A stretch of 64,000 bases of DNA from Maritimibacter sp. REDSEA-S28_B5 (GTDB lineage Bacteria > Pseudomonadota > Alphaproteobacteria > Rhodobacterales > Rhodobacteraceae), in NCBI GenBank assembly GCA_001626765.1, contig LUOO01000112.1, positions 1-64,000 of the forward strand. The letters are read 5' to 3'. This document shows, piece by piece, positions 7,890 through 17,789 of the stretch. The notes beneath the pieces were generated by a model. That model ran no database searches. It was not told the DNA's origin and saw only the letters and a program-made list of their open reading frames with translations. The translations under genes were made by a program, and so were the position numbers. Numbering within the stretch: the stretch's first letter is position 1; each line of letters opens with the position of its first letter.

Positions 7890-9932
7890 CTAGCGCAGAT
7901 CCACCTCCGCCCTTGCTGCCGTGCCGTTGGCATCGATGACTGACAGCGTCACATGTCCGCGCGTGGGCAGGTCGAGCGCCAGATCGCGCGGGTAATGCCC
8001 GACCGTCATCGGTGCGCCGTTTGCGAGCACCGTGAACGGCGGCACGCCGTCCTTGATCTTGAGCGCGAGGGGCCCTCCGGCAAGCTCCACCTTCGCCCCG
8101 TCCGGGGGAAAAGCGAGCGCGACGCTTCCCGCCGGTGCCGAAAACACGGCATCGCGCGGCTTGAATGACCGCAACGGCAGCGGCAGCGCCGCATGAGACA
8201 GAAGCAGCGTTCCGGGCGGCGGCGGTGGCAGGGGTGTGACCCTGGGCGTGACGCGGGAGAATGCCTCGAAGAGAATCGGCGCGGCGACCTCGGCGCCAAA
8301 GGCCCCCGGCACCGGCGTGCCATCCGGGCGACCGAGCCAGACCGTCACCACATAGCGCCCGTCGAACCCCACCGCCCATGTGTCGCGGTGGCCGTAGGAG
8401 GTGCCGGTCTTGTAGGACAGATGCACGCGGGCGGCGTTGGGCGGCGGTGGCACTGTCGACAGGATCTGACCGACCTGCCAAGCCGCCTCGGGTGACACGA
8501 TCCGGCGCGGCACGGCGCGCGGGTCATCGGGCCGGTGGACAAGCGACGTGGTCGTCCCGCCATTGGCGAGCATGGCGTAAAGCGATGTCAGCCCCTCGGG
8601 TGTCACCCCCACACCGCCCAGCACGATCGCGAGCCCCGGCACGCCGCCCGGTAGCCTCGGGTCCGCCCCGGACTGACGAAGCGCGGTGAGAATCCGCGCG
8701 GGTCCGACCTCGGAGGCGAGCGCGACCACGGGGATGTTGAGCGACAGGCGCAGCGCCTCGGCCACCGTGACCTCGCCGCGATACTGCCCGTCGAAGTTCT
8801 GGGGCGCGTAGGACCCGAAGCGCACCGGGCTGTCGTCGATCATCGTCTCGGGATGGGCGAGGCCATCATCGAAGGCCATGGCATAGACCAGAGGCTTCAG
8901 CGTCGAACCGGGCGAGCGGTGCGCGGTCGTCATGTCCACGAACCCGGCACGGTCGGCGTCGTAGCCCGCCGAGCCGATACTGGCCAGCACCTCGCCCGTC
9001 GCGTGGTCCGCGACGACCATCGCGATGGAAAGACGTTTCGATCCCTGATCGCTCACGGCCCGCGCCGCGAGCGCCTCGAGCCGCGCCTGAAGGTCAGCGT
9101 CGAGCGTGGTGACATATCCCTCCGGCCCCGCGCCCTCGCGGAGCATCCGGTCGGCCAGATGCGCCGCCAGCGCGGGCATGTCGCGGCGGCGCCGGGGCAG
9201 GGGATCGGCGCGCGCGGTCTCCGCCAGATCGTCGCTCAGCACGCCCGATGCTAGACCGCGCGCGATGACCCGCTCGCGTGCGACAGCCGCCGCCCCGGGG
9301 TGACGATCCGGGCGGCGCGTCTCGGGCGACTGGGGCAGGGCAACGAGCAGCGCGGCTTCGGCGGGGGTCAGCCGCGACGGCTCTTTCCCGAACCATGTCC
9401 GCGTCGCCGCCCGCAGGCCCTCGGTATTCCCGCCGTAGGGCGCGCGGTCGTAGTAGAGCGCGAGAATCTGGTCTTTTGTTAGCCGCCGTTCGAGCGCCAG
9501 CGCCACCCGCGTCTGCCGGAGCTTGCCCGCCACGGTCCCGGTCGGCCCGTCCTCGAGCAGCCGAGCGACCTGCATGGTGAGCGTCGAGGCGCCCGAGACG
9601 ACCTCGCCATGACGGAGCGCCTGCCCGATGGCACGGGTCAGGGCTACGCCGTCCACCCCGTGATGGCGGTAGAACCGCTTGTCTTCGTAGGCCACGAGAA
9701 GCGCGGTAAACATGGGATCGACGCGGCTGTCGCCGACGCCCAGCCGCCAGCGCCCGTCCGCGACGGTATAGGCGCGAAGCAAGCGCCCGTTCCGGTCCGT
9801 CACCTCGGCCGAGGTTTCCACCGTCAGCGGCGGCAGTTCCGTCGCCGCCACCCAGTCGTCAAAGGCATCGCGGCCCGCCGCGCCCCCCCAGAGGAGCGCG
9901 GCGAGCGCGACGCCGGACCAGAAGAGCTTCAC
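7890..9932 (-). CDS. pbpC: Penicillin-binding protein 1C
   Basis: This 680-residue bifunctional peptidoglycan synthase has an N-terminal membrane anchor (LFWSGVALAALLWGGAAG). It continues with a GT51 glycosyltransferase domain (EDKRFYRHHGVDGVALTRA, with the catalytic Glu of EDKRF) and a penicillin-binding transpeptidase domain. The transpeptidase motifs are SPGSTLKP (catalytic Ser) and YKTGTSYGHRD (KTG box). The final 90 residues resemble the PBP1C-specific C-terminal domain. The start is GTG at 9932, overlapping the alpha-2-macroglobulin stop in a GTGA arrangement, so the two are translationally coupled. This pairing is conserved in many proteobacteria and suggests joint envelope repair and defence. 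Confidence 0.95.
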   Translation of the reverse strand: MKLFWSGVALAALLWGGAAGRDAFDDWVAATELPPLTVETSAEVTDRNGRLLRAYTVADGRWRLGVGDSRVDPMFTALLVAYEDKRFYRHHGVDGVALTRAIGQALRHGEVVSGASTLTMQVARLLEDGPTGTVAGKLRQTRVALALERRLTKDQILALYYDRAPYGGNTEGLRAATRTWFGKEPSRLTPAEAALLVALPQSPETRRPDRHPGAAAVARERVIARGLASGVLSDDLAETARADPLPRRRRDMPALAAHLADRMLREGAGPEGYVTTLDADLQARLEALAARAVSDQGSKRLSIAMVVADHATGEVLASIGSAGYDADRAGFVDMTTAHRSPGSTLKPLVYAMAFDDGLAHPETMIDDSPVRFGSYAPQNFDGQYRGEVTVAEALRLSLNIPVVALASEVGPARILTALRQSGADPRLPGGVPGLAIVLGGVGVTPEGLTSLYAMLANGGTTTSLVHRPDDPRAVPRRIVSPEAAWQVGQILSTVPPPPNAARVHLSYKTGTSYGHRDTWAVGFDGRYVVTVWLGRPDGTPVPGAFGAEVAAPILFEAFSRVTPRVTPLPPPPPGTLLLSHAALPLPLRSFKPRDAVFSAPAGSVALAFPPDGAKVELAGGPLALKIKDGVPPFTVLANGAPMTVGHYPRDLALDLPTRGHVTLSVIDANGTAARAEVDLR

Positions 9933-12900
9933 TCGATCACCACGGTCCCGGTCGCCCCGGTCGCGCGGTAGTCGGGGCGATACATATCCTCGACCGAAGG
10001 CGCGGGATGATGAAACTCGCCCGGCGTCACGGCGCGCACGATATAAGCGAGCCGGATCGGCGCGTTGGAGCGCCAGTCGAGCGCGGTCAGGAACCGTTCC
10101 TGCCGGAACTCGCTGTTTTCCACCTCGTCCGTCAGGTCGAGCCAGTCGAGCGCGGCAAGGTCGCCGCCGCGAAGCAGGTTCGGGTTGTCGATCTCGAAGC
10201 CCGCGGGCAGCGGGTCATCCACCATGAGCCGCCCGTCCACCTCGCCGTCCGGTGTCACGGTAATAAGCGTCACGAGACGGTCGCCCTGCGTCACGCGCGA
10301 CACGTCGGCGGGCGCGCCCTCCATCGTGAAATACTGCCGTTCGATTACGAAACCGTTCGACATGGGCGGTTCAGGCACGGCCGGCACACCAAAGGCGGTC
10401 ACGGTCAGGTCGATGGGCGCATCGCCCGTGTTCGTGACCTCCCAAGGAGTCGCCAATGATACCGGGTTCATCACCTCGACCATAGGCCCGGTCATCGGGT
10501 CGCCGTTGATCGTGAGGCCCGCGGAAGATGTCCCCTCCAGCATCACGTTGGCGGCGAGGAGCGACCAGGTCGCCTCCTGCGTCGACCAGCGCCCGTCGTT
10601 GGCGGCAATCCGGTTCACCAGCGCCCCTTGGTCCACCGCCTGCGACCCGGCTTCGAGCGCCAGCGTCAGCACGGCGGCGGCATCGCGCAGGTTGGTGCCG
10701 TAATCGACGCGCCACGTCTGGCCTTCGGGTGTGGCTTCCTTCACCAGCCGATCCGCCTGCGCGAACATCCGGTCGGCCCGCTTAGGGTCGCCATAGGCCG
10801 CGAGCGCCGCGCCGATCTGGGCGGAGGCGAGCGGCGTGGTAAAGGCCCCCGGTTTCACATCCGCGAAATAGCGCAGGTCGCCCATGTTGGCGGCCCCTTC
10901 GCGAGCAAGGACGTATAGCGCATAGGCAATGTCCTCGCCGCCCTCCTCGAAGTCCGGGTAGTAGTTCACCTGATTGCGCAGATTATCCATGGCGGCGCGG
11001 AAGGCGATGTCGGGGATCGCGTATCCCTGCGCCTTGGCCCGCGACAGGAAATCCGAGACAAAGGCATCGAGCCAGAGATCGCCCGAGTCAGGCGACCAGA
11101 GGCCGAAGCTGCCCGAGGACGACTGGTTCGCGAGCACTTCAGTGATCGCCCCCTGCACCCGTCCCGGCAGGTCCTCGCGGTCGGCAAGCCCCATCGCTTC
11201 GGCCACCGCGCCCATGTAGAGCAGCGGCAGCGCGCGGCTCGTCTGCTGTTCGGTGCAGCCATAGGGATAGGCGTCGAGCCGGGCGAGCAGCCCCGCCGCA
11301 TCAACCCGCGCAATGGGACCGGCGGTGAGCGTCGCATGGGCCGAGGCCGCGCGCAGGTTGTCGAAGATGTCGGTTGTGAAGGTGAAGCTCTCGCCCGCCG
11401 CCAGTTCGAACCGCGAGGTCCGTGCGATTTCCGGGTCGTTCGATTGCACGGGGATGGTGAGCGTCTTGGTAAGCGCCTCGCCCCCCGGTGTCGTGACGGT
11501 CAGGGCGATCTGGTAAATCCCCTCGTTGAGCGCCCCGATGGGCACCGAAAGCCGCTCGGTCGCGCCCTCGGTCAGCGTCACGCGGCGTTCAAGCCCGCCC
11601 ATTTGCATCCCGTCGGCTTGGGCCGAGATCACGACCTCGCCGGTGGGACCATCGGCGTGGGTCAGTTCCAGAAGCATTCGTGCGGTGTCGCCGGGGGCCA
11701 GGAAGCGCGGCACAGAGGCGGTCAGCACCACCGGGTCGCGCACCAGCACATCCGCGCCGGCCTCGCCCACCCCCGTATCCGACCAGGCCACCGCCATGAG
11801 CCGCACCGACCCATTGAACTCCGGCAGATCGACCGTCGCGGTGGCGACGCCATCCACGACCTCGATGGGGCCGAAGAACCGCGCCATCAGCTCTTCCGTG
11901 GGTGGCGGGGCCTGCATCCGCATTTCGGCAGAGGCATCGCCGCCAGAACGGATCGCCCCCATATCGCCGTTCAGCCCGTCGATGAGGCGACCATAGATGT
12001 CGCGGATCTCCATCCCGAGCCGTTTCTGGCCGAAGTAGTGATCGGACGGGTCAGGGTCGTCAAAGGCAGTCAGGTTCAGGATGCCCTGATCAATCGCGGC
12101 CAGCGTGACATAGGCCGTCTCGCCCTCGGTTACGCCGTCCACGGCAACGGAAACCTCCATTGGTCCGCGCGGCTTGGCGGCCTCGGGCGCGGCGATCTCG
12201 ACCGCCAGACGATGATCGCCGGGATCGACCAGCGCATGGGCCAGCCCCATCGCCCGCGTCGGGTTTCGCCCCTGCGCCGCATCCAGCGGCTGCACGAGCG
12301 ACGCGGTGACATAGGCCCCTGCGCCCCAGTCATCCGTCACGGGAAGCTCGACGGTCACGGGTTCGGTGCCCACCGTCACTGGGATCATGTCGATAAGCCG
12401 GTTGGACACCACCGTCACCAGCGCCTCTCCGGGCGCACGGGGCACGATGCGAAGGGTCGCGGTGTCGCCGGGTTTGTAGGATTCCGCATCCAGCGACATT
12501 TCCAGCATGTCCGGCGTGGCCGAGACATCGGCGGGCACATACCAGCCTGCGTAGAAATCGACCGAGCTCGCCAGATAGGACCCATCGGTGCGCGTGACGA
12601 CCAGCTCGTAATTGCCCCACTCCACCGGGGCCTCGACGCTCACCGGCCCCGCGCCCAGCGTGATCTGCCCGCTGGCTTCGGGCGAGCGGGTCGTGACCGG
12701 CTCCCACTCCCAATACCCATCGTAGTTATACCACTGATAGCGCGTGGTGACGCGGTTGAGGGTCCAGGTCGCCTCCATCGCCTTGGGCATGAGGTCGGTT
12801 CCCAGACCGATCACCTCGAAGCCCGCCGTGGTGCCCTCTGGCACTTCTTCGTCAAAGAGCGGCTTGATCCCGATGAGGTCCGAGGCAGGGGTAAGTTCGG

Positions 12901-15355
12901 TCGCGATCTCGCGTTCGACCGGACGGCCCGATCCCTCCTGCACCCGCAGGATGACCTTGGCGGACAACGCGCGGCCAAGGCTTTCGACCTCGGGGAAGGT
13001 CACATCGACCGTGCCGCGCCCGTCGGCATCGGTACGCCCGTTCGGCACCGATCCATAGACCGTGCGCGCCCGTTCGCTCGCATTGCCGAAGCGGTAGCCT
13101 GGGAAGCCGTCGAGCGTCGCGACCGGCGTCACCCGCACGTCGCCCTCGAAGGCCAGATCGGCCCCCGGCGCGCCAAAGAGATAGCGGGCATCAAGGGTCA
13201 GCGTCGGCGTGTCGGTGAGCGCAATCGACCCATCGGGAAGCGCCATTTCAAAGTCGATCCGCTCCGGCAGGAAATCCTCGACGAGGAGCGTGGTGGAGGC
13301 GAGCGCAGGCGCCTCGGTGTCCGCGTGGATGTCGAGCCGCCATGTGCCGCGCGGGGCGTTGCCCGCGACCGGCAGGTGGAACACATGCCCGCCCGCGACG
13401 CTGCCCTCGGACAGCATCCGGGAATATTCGACCCCATCGGGGCGGGTGAGGATGGCGGTGATCGGCAGGCCCTCGATGGCCTCGGCCAGCCCGTCGCGGG
13501 TGAGGACCGTGGCGTTCACGACCTCGCCCGCGCGATAAGCGCCGCGATCCGTGGTCAGGAACACGTCGATGGGCGGCGCGGCCGGGTGCCCCTCGACCCC
13601 GCGATCCGACAGGTCGAAGGCCGGATCGGTCAGCGACAGGAACGCCAGATCGTCGGCCTCGCGCAGCACGACCAAACCGGGGGCCGATGACCCCATGCCC
13701 GACACCGCGCCTGCACCAAAGGACGCATAGCCGCGTTCATCCGTCGTTGCCGTGCCGATCACGCTATTGGCGACGGACAGCAGTTCGACCTCGACCCCCG
13801 CCATGGGTTCGGCAGAGGTGAGCGAGCGGGCAAAGACATGCAGCCCGTCCGCCCCGGTCATGGTCGACACCCCGATGCCCGAGATGACGAACCACTGGGT
13901 CGCGGCGGGCACTTCGTAGATGTCCTCGCCCGGCACCGAGGCCTGAAGCGCATAGACGCCGGGGGGCTGATCCCCGATCGCCTCGCCCATGGGCAGCCGC
14001 GTGGTCACGTCGACGTTGATCTCCTGCCGCACATCCGCTTTGCCGCTCCAGACTTCTTCGGCCATCTGCGCGGACATGTAATCCGCCGTCCAGATATCGA
14101 GAGACTGGGCAAAGAAATCGTTCTGCATGGCGCGCAAGATGTTGCGGTCCGACACGCGGTAGAGCGTGAGGTCGAGCGTGTCGGTGTTCGCCGTCACGAC
14201 CGGCAGGCCGGCATCCTCGCTCCGGGGCAGCACATAGGCGCGTCCGGGGAAATAGACGGCGGGCGACCGGTCGCGGATGTATTGCGTGATCTCGACTGGC
14301 TGGCGCAGGTCCTCCTTCTCGGCGCTGGGCAGACCGGCGCGCAAGGTAAAGCTCACCCGATCTCCATGGGTCATGCCGGTGAGGCAAAGCTGCCGGTTCG
14401 TCGCCTCGACCGAAAGCCCCGTGATGTCGGACTGCACATAGTCGGCATAGTTCGTGCCGGTTTCGGCCAGTTCCTCGGTAAAGGTCACGCAGACCGACGG
14501 CTGAGCACTGTCAGCGTTGACCACGGTATCCTCAACCCGGAAGCCGTAAAGCCCGATGGCCCGGTCGAGCGCCCGTTCGGTGTCGTCGCGCGGTGACAGC
14601 GACTGCGCCAGACGGAGCGCGTCGATCATGTCGCGCCCACGCTCGCTGTCCTCCAGGATGTCGGCCATGAGGATGAGCGCATTGGCCCGCGACGCCGGAT
14701 TTTCGAGCCTGAGGTAGGCGTTGATCACCGCGCTTTTCGCAGTTGCCCGGATGCTGCGCGCCTCGTTGTCGTCATTCTGCTGTGCGGCAACCGCCTGTGT
14801 GAGCCGCGCGTATTCGAGCCAATCCTCGCCCGCGTCGCTGACCACGGTGGCAGCGCCCATGTAGCGCATCGCCTGACCAGGATTGCCCTCGCGTTCGGCA
14901 TCATAGGACAGGGTGCGCAGGTCATTGGCGGTCCAGCCACCGGCGACGAAGTCGTTGGGAATACTGCCTGCCAGATCGCGCGCCCGGCTCAGGTCCGAGC
15001 CGTAAATAAAGGCGACAAGCTCCGCCTCGCGCGCCCGTGCGTTCGCCCGCACGGCATCGGACACCACGACGACCTCGCCGGAGAATGCGCCCGCATAATC
15101 TGACCGGCCCAATTGCCCTGACTTCAGGAAGCAGGACGAATTGCGGGTGTTGTAGGTGAAGGCACCACATTGCGTCTGCGCCAGACAGGCCGATTCGCAC
15201 GCCTCGAGGCTGGTATCGAAGATCGAGCGCAGGTCCCCGCCTGGAAAATCCACGTCACGGTGAAGGATCAGCCGTCGCTCCGGGACCGCGTCCTGTGCGA
15301 GAGCGTTCCCGCTGAAAGCCATGAGAATGAAACCGAAAATGAAAATGGGCCGCAT
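9929..15355 (-). CDS. Bacterial alpha-2-macroglobulin family protein with PAN/apple domain
   Basis: The product has 1808 residues. A type I signal peptide (MRPIFIFGFILMAFSGNALA-Q) has no lipobox cysteine, so the protein is probably soluble in the periplasm, unlike the E. coli lipoprotein. A PAN/apple-like cysteine-rich domain follows at about residues 25-100. Macroglobulin-type beta domains lie between. The thioester site YGCTEQ has its cysteine near residue 1367, inside the alpha-helical thioester domain. Such proteins trap proteases. The ATG at 15355 has CCGGAGGA upstream; an earlier in-frame start at 15394 would spoil the signal peptide. The stop overlaps the pbpC start. Confidence 0.92.
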   Translation of the reverse strand: MRPIFIFGFILMAFSGNALAQDAVPERRLILHRDVDFPGGDLRSIFDTSLEACESACLAQTQCGAFTYNTRNSSCFLKSGQLGRSDYAGAFSGEVVVVSDAVRANARAREAELVAFIYGSDLSRARDLAGSIPNDFVAGGWTANDLRTLSYDAEREGNPGQAMRYMGAATVVSDAGEDWLEYARLTQAVAAQQNDDNEARSIRATAKSAVINAYLRLENPASRANALILMADILEDSERGRDMIDALRLAQSLSPRDDTERALDRAIGLYGFRVEDTVVNADSAQPSVCVTFTEELAETGTNYADYVQSDITGLSVEATNRQLCLTGMTHGDRVSFTLRAGLPSAEKEDLRQPVEITQYIRDRSPAVYFPGRAYVLPRSEDAGLPVVTANTDTLDLTLYRVSDRNILRAMQNDFFAQSLDIWTADYMSAQMAEEVWSGKADVRQEINVDVTTRLPMGEAIGDQPPGVYALQASVPGEDIYEVPAATQWFVISGIGVSTMTGADGLHVFARSLTSAEPMAGVEVELLSVANSVIGTATTDERGYASFGAGAVSGMGSSAPGLVVLREADDLAFLSLTDPAFDLSDRGVEGHPAAPPIDVFLTTDRGAYRAGEVVNATVLTRDGLAEAIEGLPITAILTRPDGVEYSRMLSEGSVAGGHVFHLPVAGNAPRGTWRLDIHADTEAPALASTTLLVEDFLPERIDFEMALPDGSIALTDTPTLTLDARYLFGAPGADLAFEGDVRVTPVATLDGFPGYRFGNASERARTVYGSVPNGRTDADGRGTVDVTFPEVESLGRALSAKVILRVQEGSGRPVEREIATELTPASDLIGIKPLFDEEVPEGTTAGFEVIGLGTDLMPKAMEATWTLNRVTTRYQWYNYDGYWEWEPVTTRSPEASGQITLGAGPVSVEAPVEWGNYELVVTRTDGSYLASSVDFYAGWYVPADVSATPDMLEMSLDAESYKPGDTATLRIVPRAPGEALVTVVSNRLIDMIPVTVGTEPVTVELPVTDDWGAGAYVTASLVQPLDAAQGRNPTRAMGLAHALVDPGDHRLAVEIAAPEAAKPRGPMEVSVAVDGVTEGETAYVTLAAIDQGILNLTAFDDPDPSDHYFGQKRLGMEIRDIYGRLIDGLNGDMGAIRSGGDASAEMRMQAPPPTEELMARFFGPIEVVDGVATATVDLPEFNGSVRLMAVAWSDTGVGEAGADVLVRDPVVLTASVPRFLAPGDTARMLLELTHADGPTGEVVISAQADGMQMGGLERRVTLTEGATERLSVPIGALNEGIYQIALTVTTPGGEALTKTLTIPVQSNDPEIARTSRFELAAGESFTFTTDIFDNLRAASAHATLTAGPIARVDAAGLLARLDAYPYGCTEQQTSRALPLLYMGAVAEAMGLADREDLPGRVQGAITEVLANQSSSGSFGLWSPDSGDLWLDAFVSDFLSRAKAQGYAIPDIAFRAAMDNLRNQVNYYPDFEEGGEDIAYALYVLAREGAANMGDLRYFADVKPGAFTTPLASAQIGAALAAYGDPKRADRMFAQADRLVKEATPEGQTWRVDYGTNLRDAAAVLTLALEAGSQAVDQGALVNRIAANDGRWSTQEATWSLLAANVMLEGTSSAGLTINGDPMTGPMVEVMNPVSLATPWEVTNTGDAPIDLTVTAFGVPAVPEPPMSNGFVIERQYFTMEGAPADVSRVTQGDRLVTLITVTPDGEVDGRLMVDDPLPAGFEIDNPNLLRGGDLAALDWLDLTDEVENSEFRQERFLTALDWRSNAPIRLAYIVRAVTPGEFHHPAPSVEDMYRPDYRATGATGTVVIE

Positions 15356-15491
15356 GGGTAAATCCTCCGGGTTGGCGTCATGCTCGCACGGCAATCCGAA
15401 GCTCGCAACGATTCCCCCCTGAGCGGCTGGCGGGCGTTAAGCGCCTCTTCACCTTGTTGCGCGATGGTCAGCGGTAAGCTGGGAGATACAG

Positions 15492-17789
15492 ATGACCACC
15501 GACGATATCCTGACCGAAGAACGCCGCGCCCGGATGGCAGCCCAACGGCTTCTCGAACAGAAACAGGCCGAGTTGAACGAGGCCAATCGCAAGCTGTCGC
15601 GCCATGCCATCGCCCTGTCCGAAGACCTCGTGGAAACGCGGGAAGAGGTGGCGGTGGTGCGCACAGATCTGGTGCGCAAGACGGAAGAGGTCGACATCGC
15701 GAAACGCCGCCTCTGGTCGTCGATCGAAACGATCCAGGACGGGTTCGCGGTGTTCGATGCCGAGAACCGGCTGGTCATCGCCAATGCCGCCTATTACCGC
15801 CCCTTCGACGGGCTCGAAGTCGTGCGCCCGGGCTGTCACTACGATGAAATCGTCGAGGCGGCGCTTTACGAGGGCATCGTGGACATCGGGGACAGAACCC
15901 GGCCCGAATGGCGCGACTGGATGCTCGACCGCTGGTCACAGGCGCAGCCCGAGCCGCGCGAAATCCGGCTCTGGGATGGGACCTATATTCGGCTTCTGGA
16001 TCGCCGCGCGCCGGACGGGGACACGGTGTCGATGGGGCTCGACATCACCCGCGCGGTGCGACGGCAGAAATCGCTCACGCTTGCCCGCAACCGGGCCGAG
16101 GCGGCGAACCGGGCGAAATCCGCCTTTCTCGCCAACATGTCCCACGAAATTCGGACCCCGATGAACGGCGTGCTCGCCATGGCCGACCTGATGGCCGAGG
16201 CCGGGCTCGACGAGGAGTTGCAGACCTATCTCGACACGATCCGCTCGTCGGGTCGGGCGCTGCTCACCATCATCAACGACGTGCTGGATTACTCCAAGAT
16301 CGAGGCATCGAAACTGACCTTGCACACCGAGGATTTCGACCTCGAAAAAACCGTGCTCGACGTGATCGCGCTCCTTCAACCCTCGATCCGGGAAAAGGGG
16401 CTCAAGGTCATGCTCGACTACGACATGTTCCTGCCCACCCGTTACGTGGGCGACCCAGTGCGGGTGCGGCAGGTGCTGACCAACCTCATCGGCAACGCGG
16501 TCAAGTTCACAGCAGACGGTCACGTTCTGGTGCGCGTGATCGGCGTGCCCGAGGGTGACGGGGCCGAGCGGGTGCATATCACGGTCGAGGACACTGGCAT
16601 CGGCATCGCGCCCGAGATGCAGGCCCATGTTTTCGGCGAGTTCAACCAGGTCGAGGACGGCCGCAACCGGATGTTCGAGGGCACCGGTCTGGGTCTCGCC
16701 ATCACGAAACAGCTCGTCGCGATGATGGGCGGCGAGATCTGGGTCGAAAGCGAACCGGGCATCGGGTCCTGTTTCGGCCTCTCCGTGTCGCTGCCCATCG
16801 TGGCCGAAGAGCCGCTGGCCGATGCGCCCCACTGGCTCAAACGCGCGCTTCTGGTCATGGGTGACGACATGAACCGCTCGATCCTCGCCAAGCGGCTCGT
16901 GGCCTTGGGCATTTCGGTCGAGGTGGCCGACAGCGTAGATGCGGGCCAGCGCCTGTCTGCGGGAACTGACGTGATCTTCGTCGATCAGAAGCTGATCCGT
17001 GCCGACATGAAACAGATGTGCGAGAACGCGCCTGCGGCGGTCGTGACGGTCGCCGATCCCTTTGCTCCCGACATGGCTTGCAACGAGGACCGTGTGTTGC
17101 AAAAGCCCCATTCCCGACCGGCGCTGATGGAAATCCTCGCTCATCTTCCCGCGCCGGTCGCGCCCGGCTTCCGGTCACGCCGCACGGTGGTCGACGCGCC
17201 GCTTGCGCCGGAAACGACCTATGTGGCGCTGGCCGTGCTCGATGCGGCGCCAGCCCTCTGTGCCGAGCACGGCGACGACGATTTGGCCGGGGAGGCTCTG
17301 GACGGTAACGCGGGCAATCTGTTTGCCGACGACACGCCGCCCGCAAGGGCCGCCACCGGTCCCCGCGCCATGCGGGTGCTGGTGGCCGAGGACAACAAGA
17401 CGAACCGCTTCGTTTTCTCGAAACTTGTCAAATCCTGCGACATCGATCTGACCTTTGCCGAGGACGGATTTCAGGCAGTCGCGGAGTGGGAGGCGCGCGC
17501 GCCCGACCTCGTGTTCATGGACATCTCGATGCCCGGCATGGACGGGAAAGAGGCGACGCGCACGATCCGCGCGCGCGAGGTGGAACTAGGTCTGCCGCGC
17601 ACTCGCATCGTGGCGCTGACCGCCCACGCCATGTCCGGCGACGGGGAAGAGATCATGTCCCACGGTCTTGACGCTTATCTGACCAAGCCCTTTCCGAAGG
17701 ACTTGATCCTCGCGGAGATCTCAGGAGCCTGCCCGGTGGATGCCCGCCCGCCGCTGCCCGAGGCAACGGCGGTTCAGGCCGCGTCCTGA
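15492..17789 (+). CDS. Cytoplasmic hybrid sensor histidine kinase/response regulator with PAS domain
   Basis: The 765-residue protein has no membrane segment. In order, it has an N-terminal coiled coil (about 8-75), a PAS-type sensor domain (about 75-185), HisKA with FLANMSHEIRTPMNGV (phospho-acceptor His218), and HATPase_c with an N box near NLIGNAVKF and G boxes VEDTGIGI and GTGLGL. A degenerate receiver-like domain lies at about 450-552. The C-terminal receiver (about 627-745) has Glu633-Asp634, acceptor Asp677 in VFMDISMPGMDG, and Lys732. It should autophosphorylate and relay internally. No partner regulator lies nearby and the signal is unknown. It converges on yaaA with a 16-base overlap. 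Confidence 0.92.
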   Translation: MTTDDILTEERRARMAAQRLLEQKQAELNEANRKLSRHAIALSEDLVETREEVAVVRTDLVRKTEEVDIAKRRLWSSIETIQDGFAVFDAENRLVIANAAYYRPFDGLEVVRPGCHYDEIVEAALYEGIVDIGDRTRPEWRDWMLDRWSQAQPEPREIRLWDGTYIRLLDRRAPDGDTVSMGLDITRAVRRQKSLTLARNRAEAANRAKSAFLANMSHEIRTPMNGVLAMADLMAEAGLDEELQTYLDTIRSSGRALLTIINDVLDYSKIEASKLTLHTEDFDLEKTVLDVIALLQPSIREKGLKVMLDYDMFLPTRYVGDPVRVRQVLTNLIGNAVKFTADGHVLVRVIGVPEGDGAERVHITVEDTGIGIAPEMQAHVFGEFNQVEDGRNRMFEGTGLGLAITKQLVAMMGGEIWVESEPGIGSCFGLSVSLPIVAEEPLADAPHWLKRALLVMGDDMNRSILAKRLVALGISVEVADSVDAGQRLSAGTDVIFVDQKLIRADMKQMCENAPAAVVTVADPFAPDMACNEDRVLQKPHSRPALMEILAHLPAPVAPGFRSRRTVVDAPLAPETTYVALAVLDAAPALCAEHGDDDLAGEALDGNAGNLFADDTPPARAATGPRAMRVLVAEDNKTNRFVFSKLVKSCDIDLTFAEDGFQAVAEWEARAPDLVFMDISMPGMDGKEATRTIRAREVELGLPRTRIVALTAHAMSGDGEEIMSHGLDAYLTKPFPKDLILAEISGACPVDARPPLPEATAVQAAS

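Noticed and set aside
11336..13690. A 784-codon plus-strand frame opposite the alpha-2-macroglobulin gene
   Set aside because: Antisense shadow of a real gene; Arg/His/Gly-rich with no family features.
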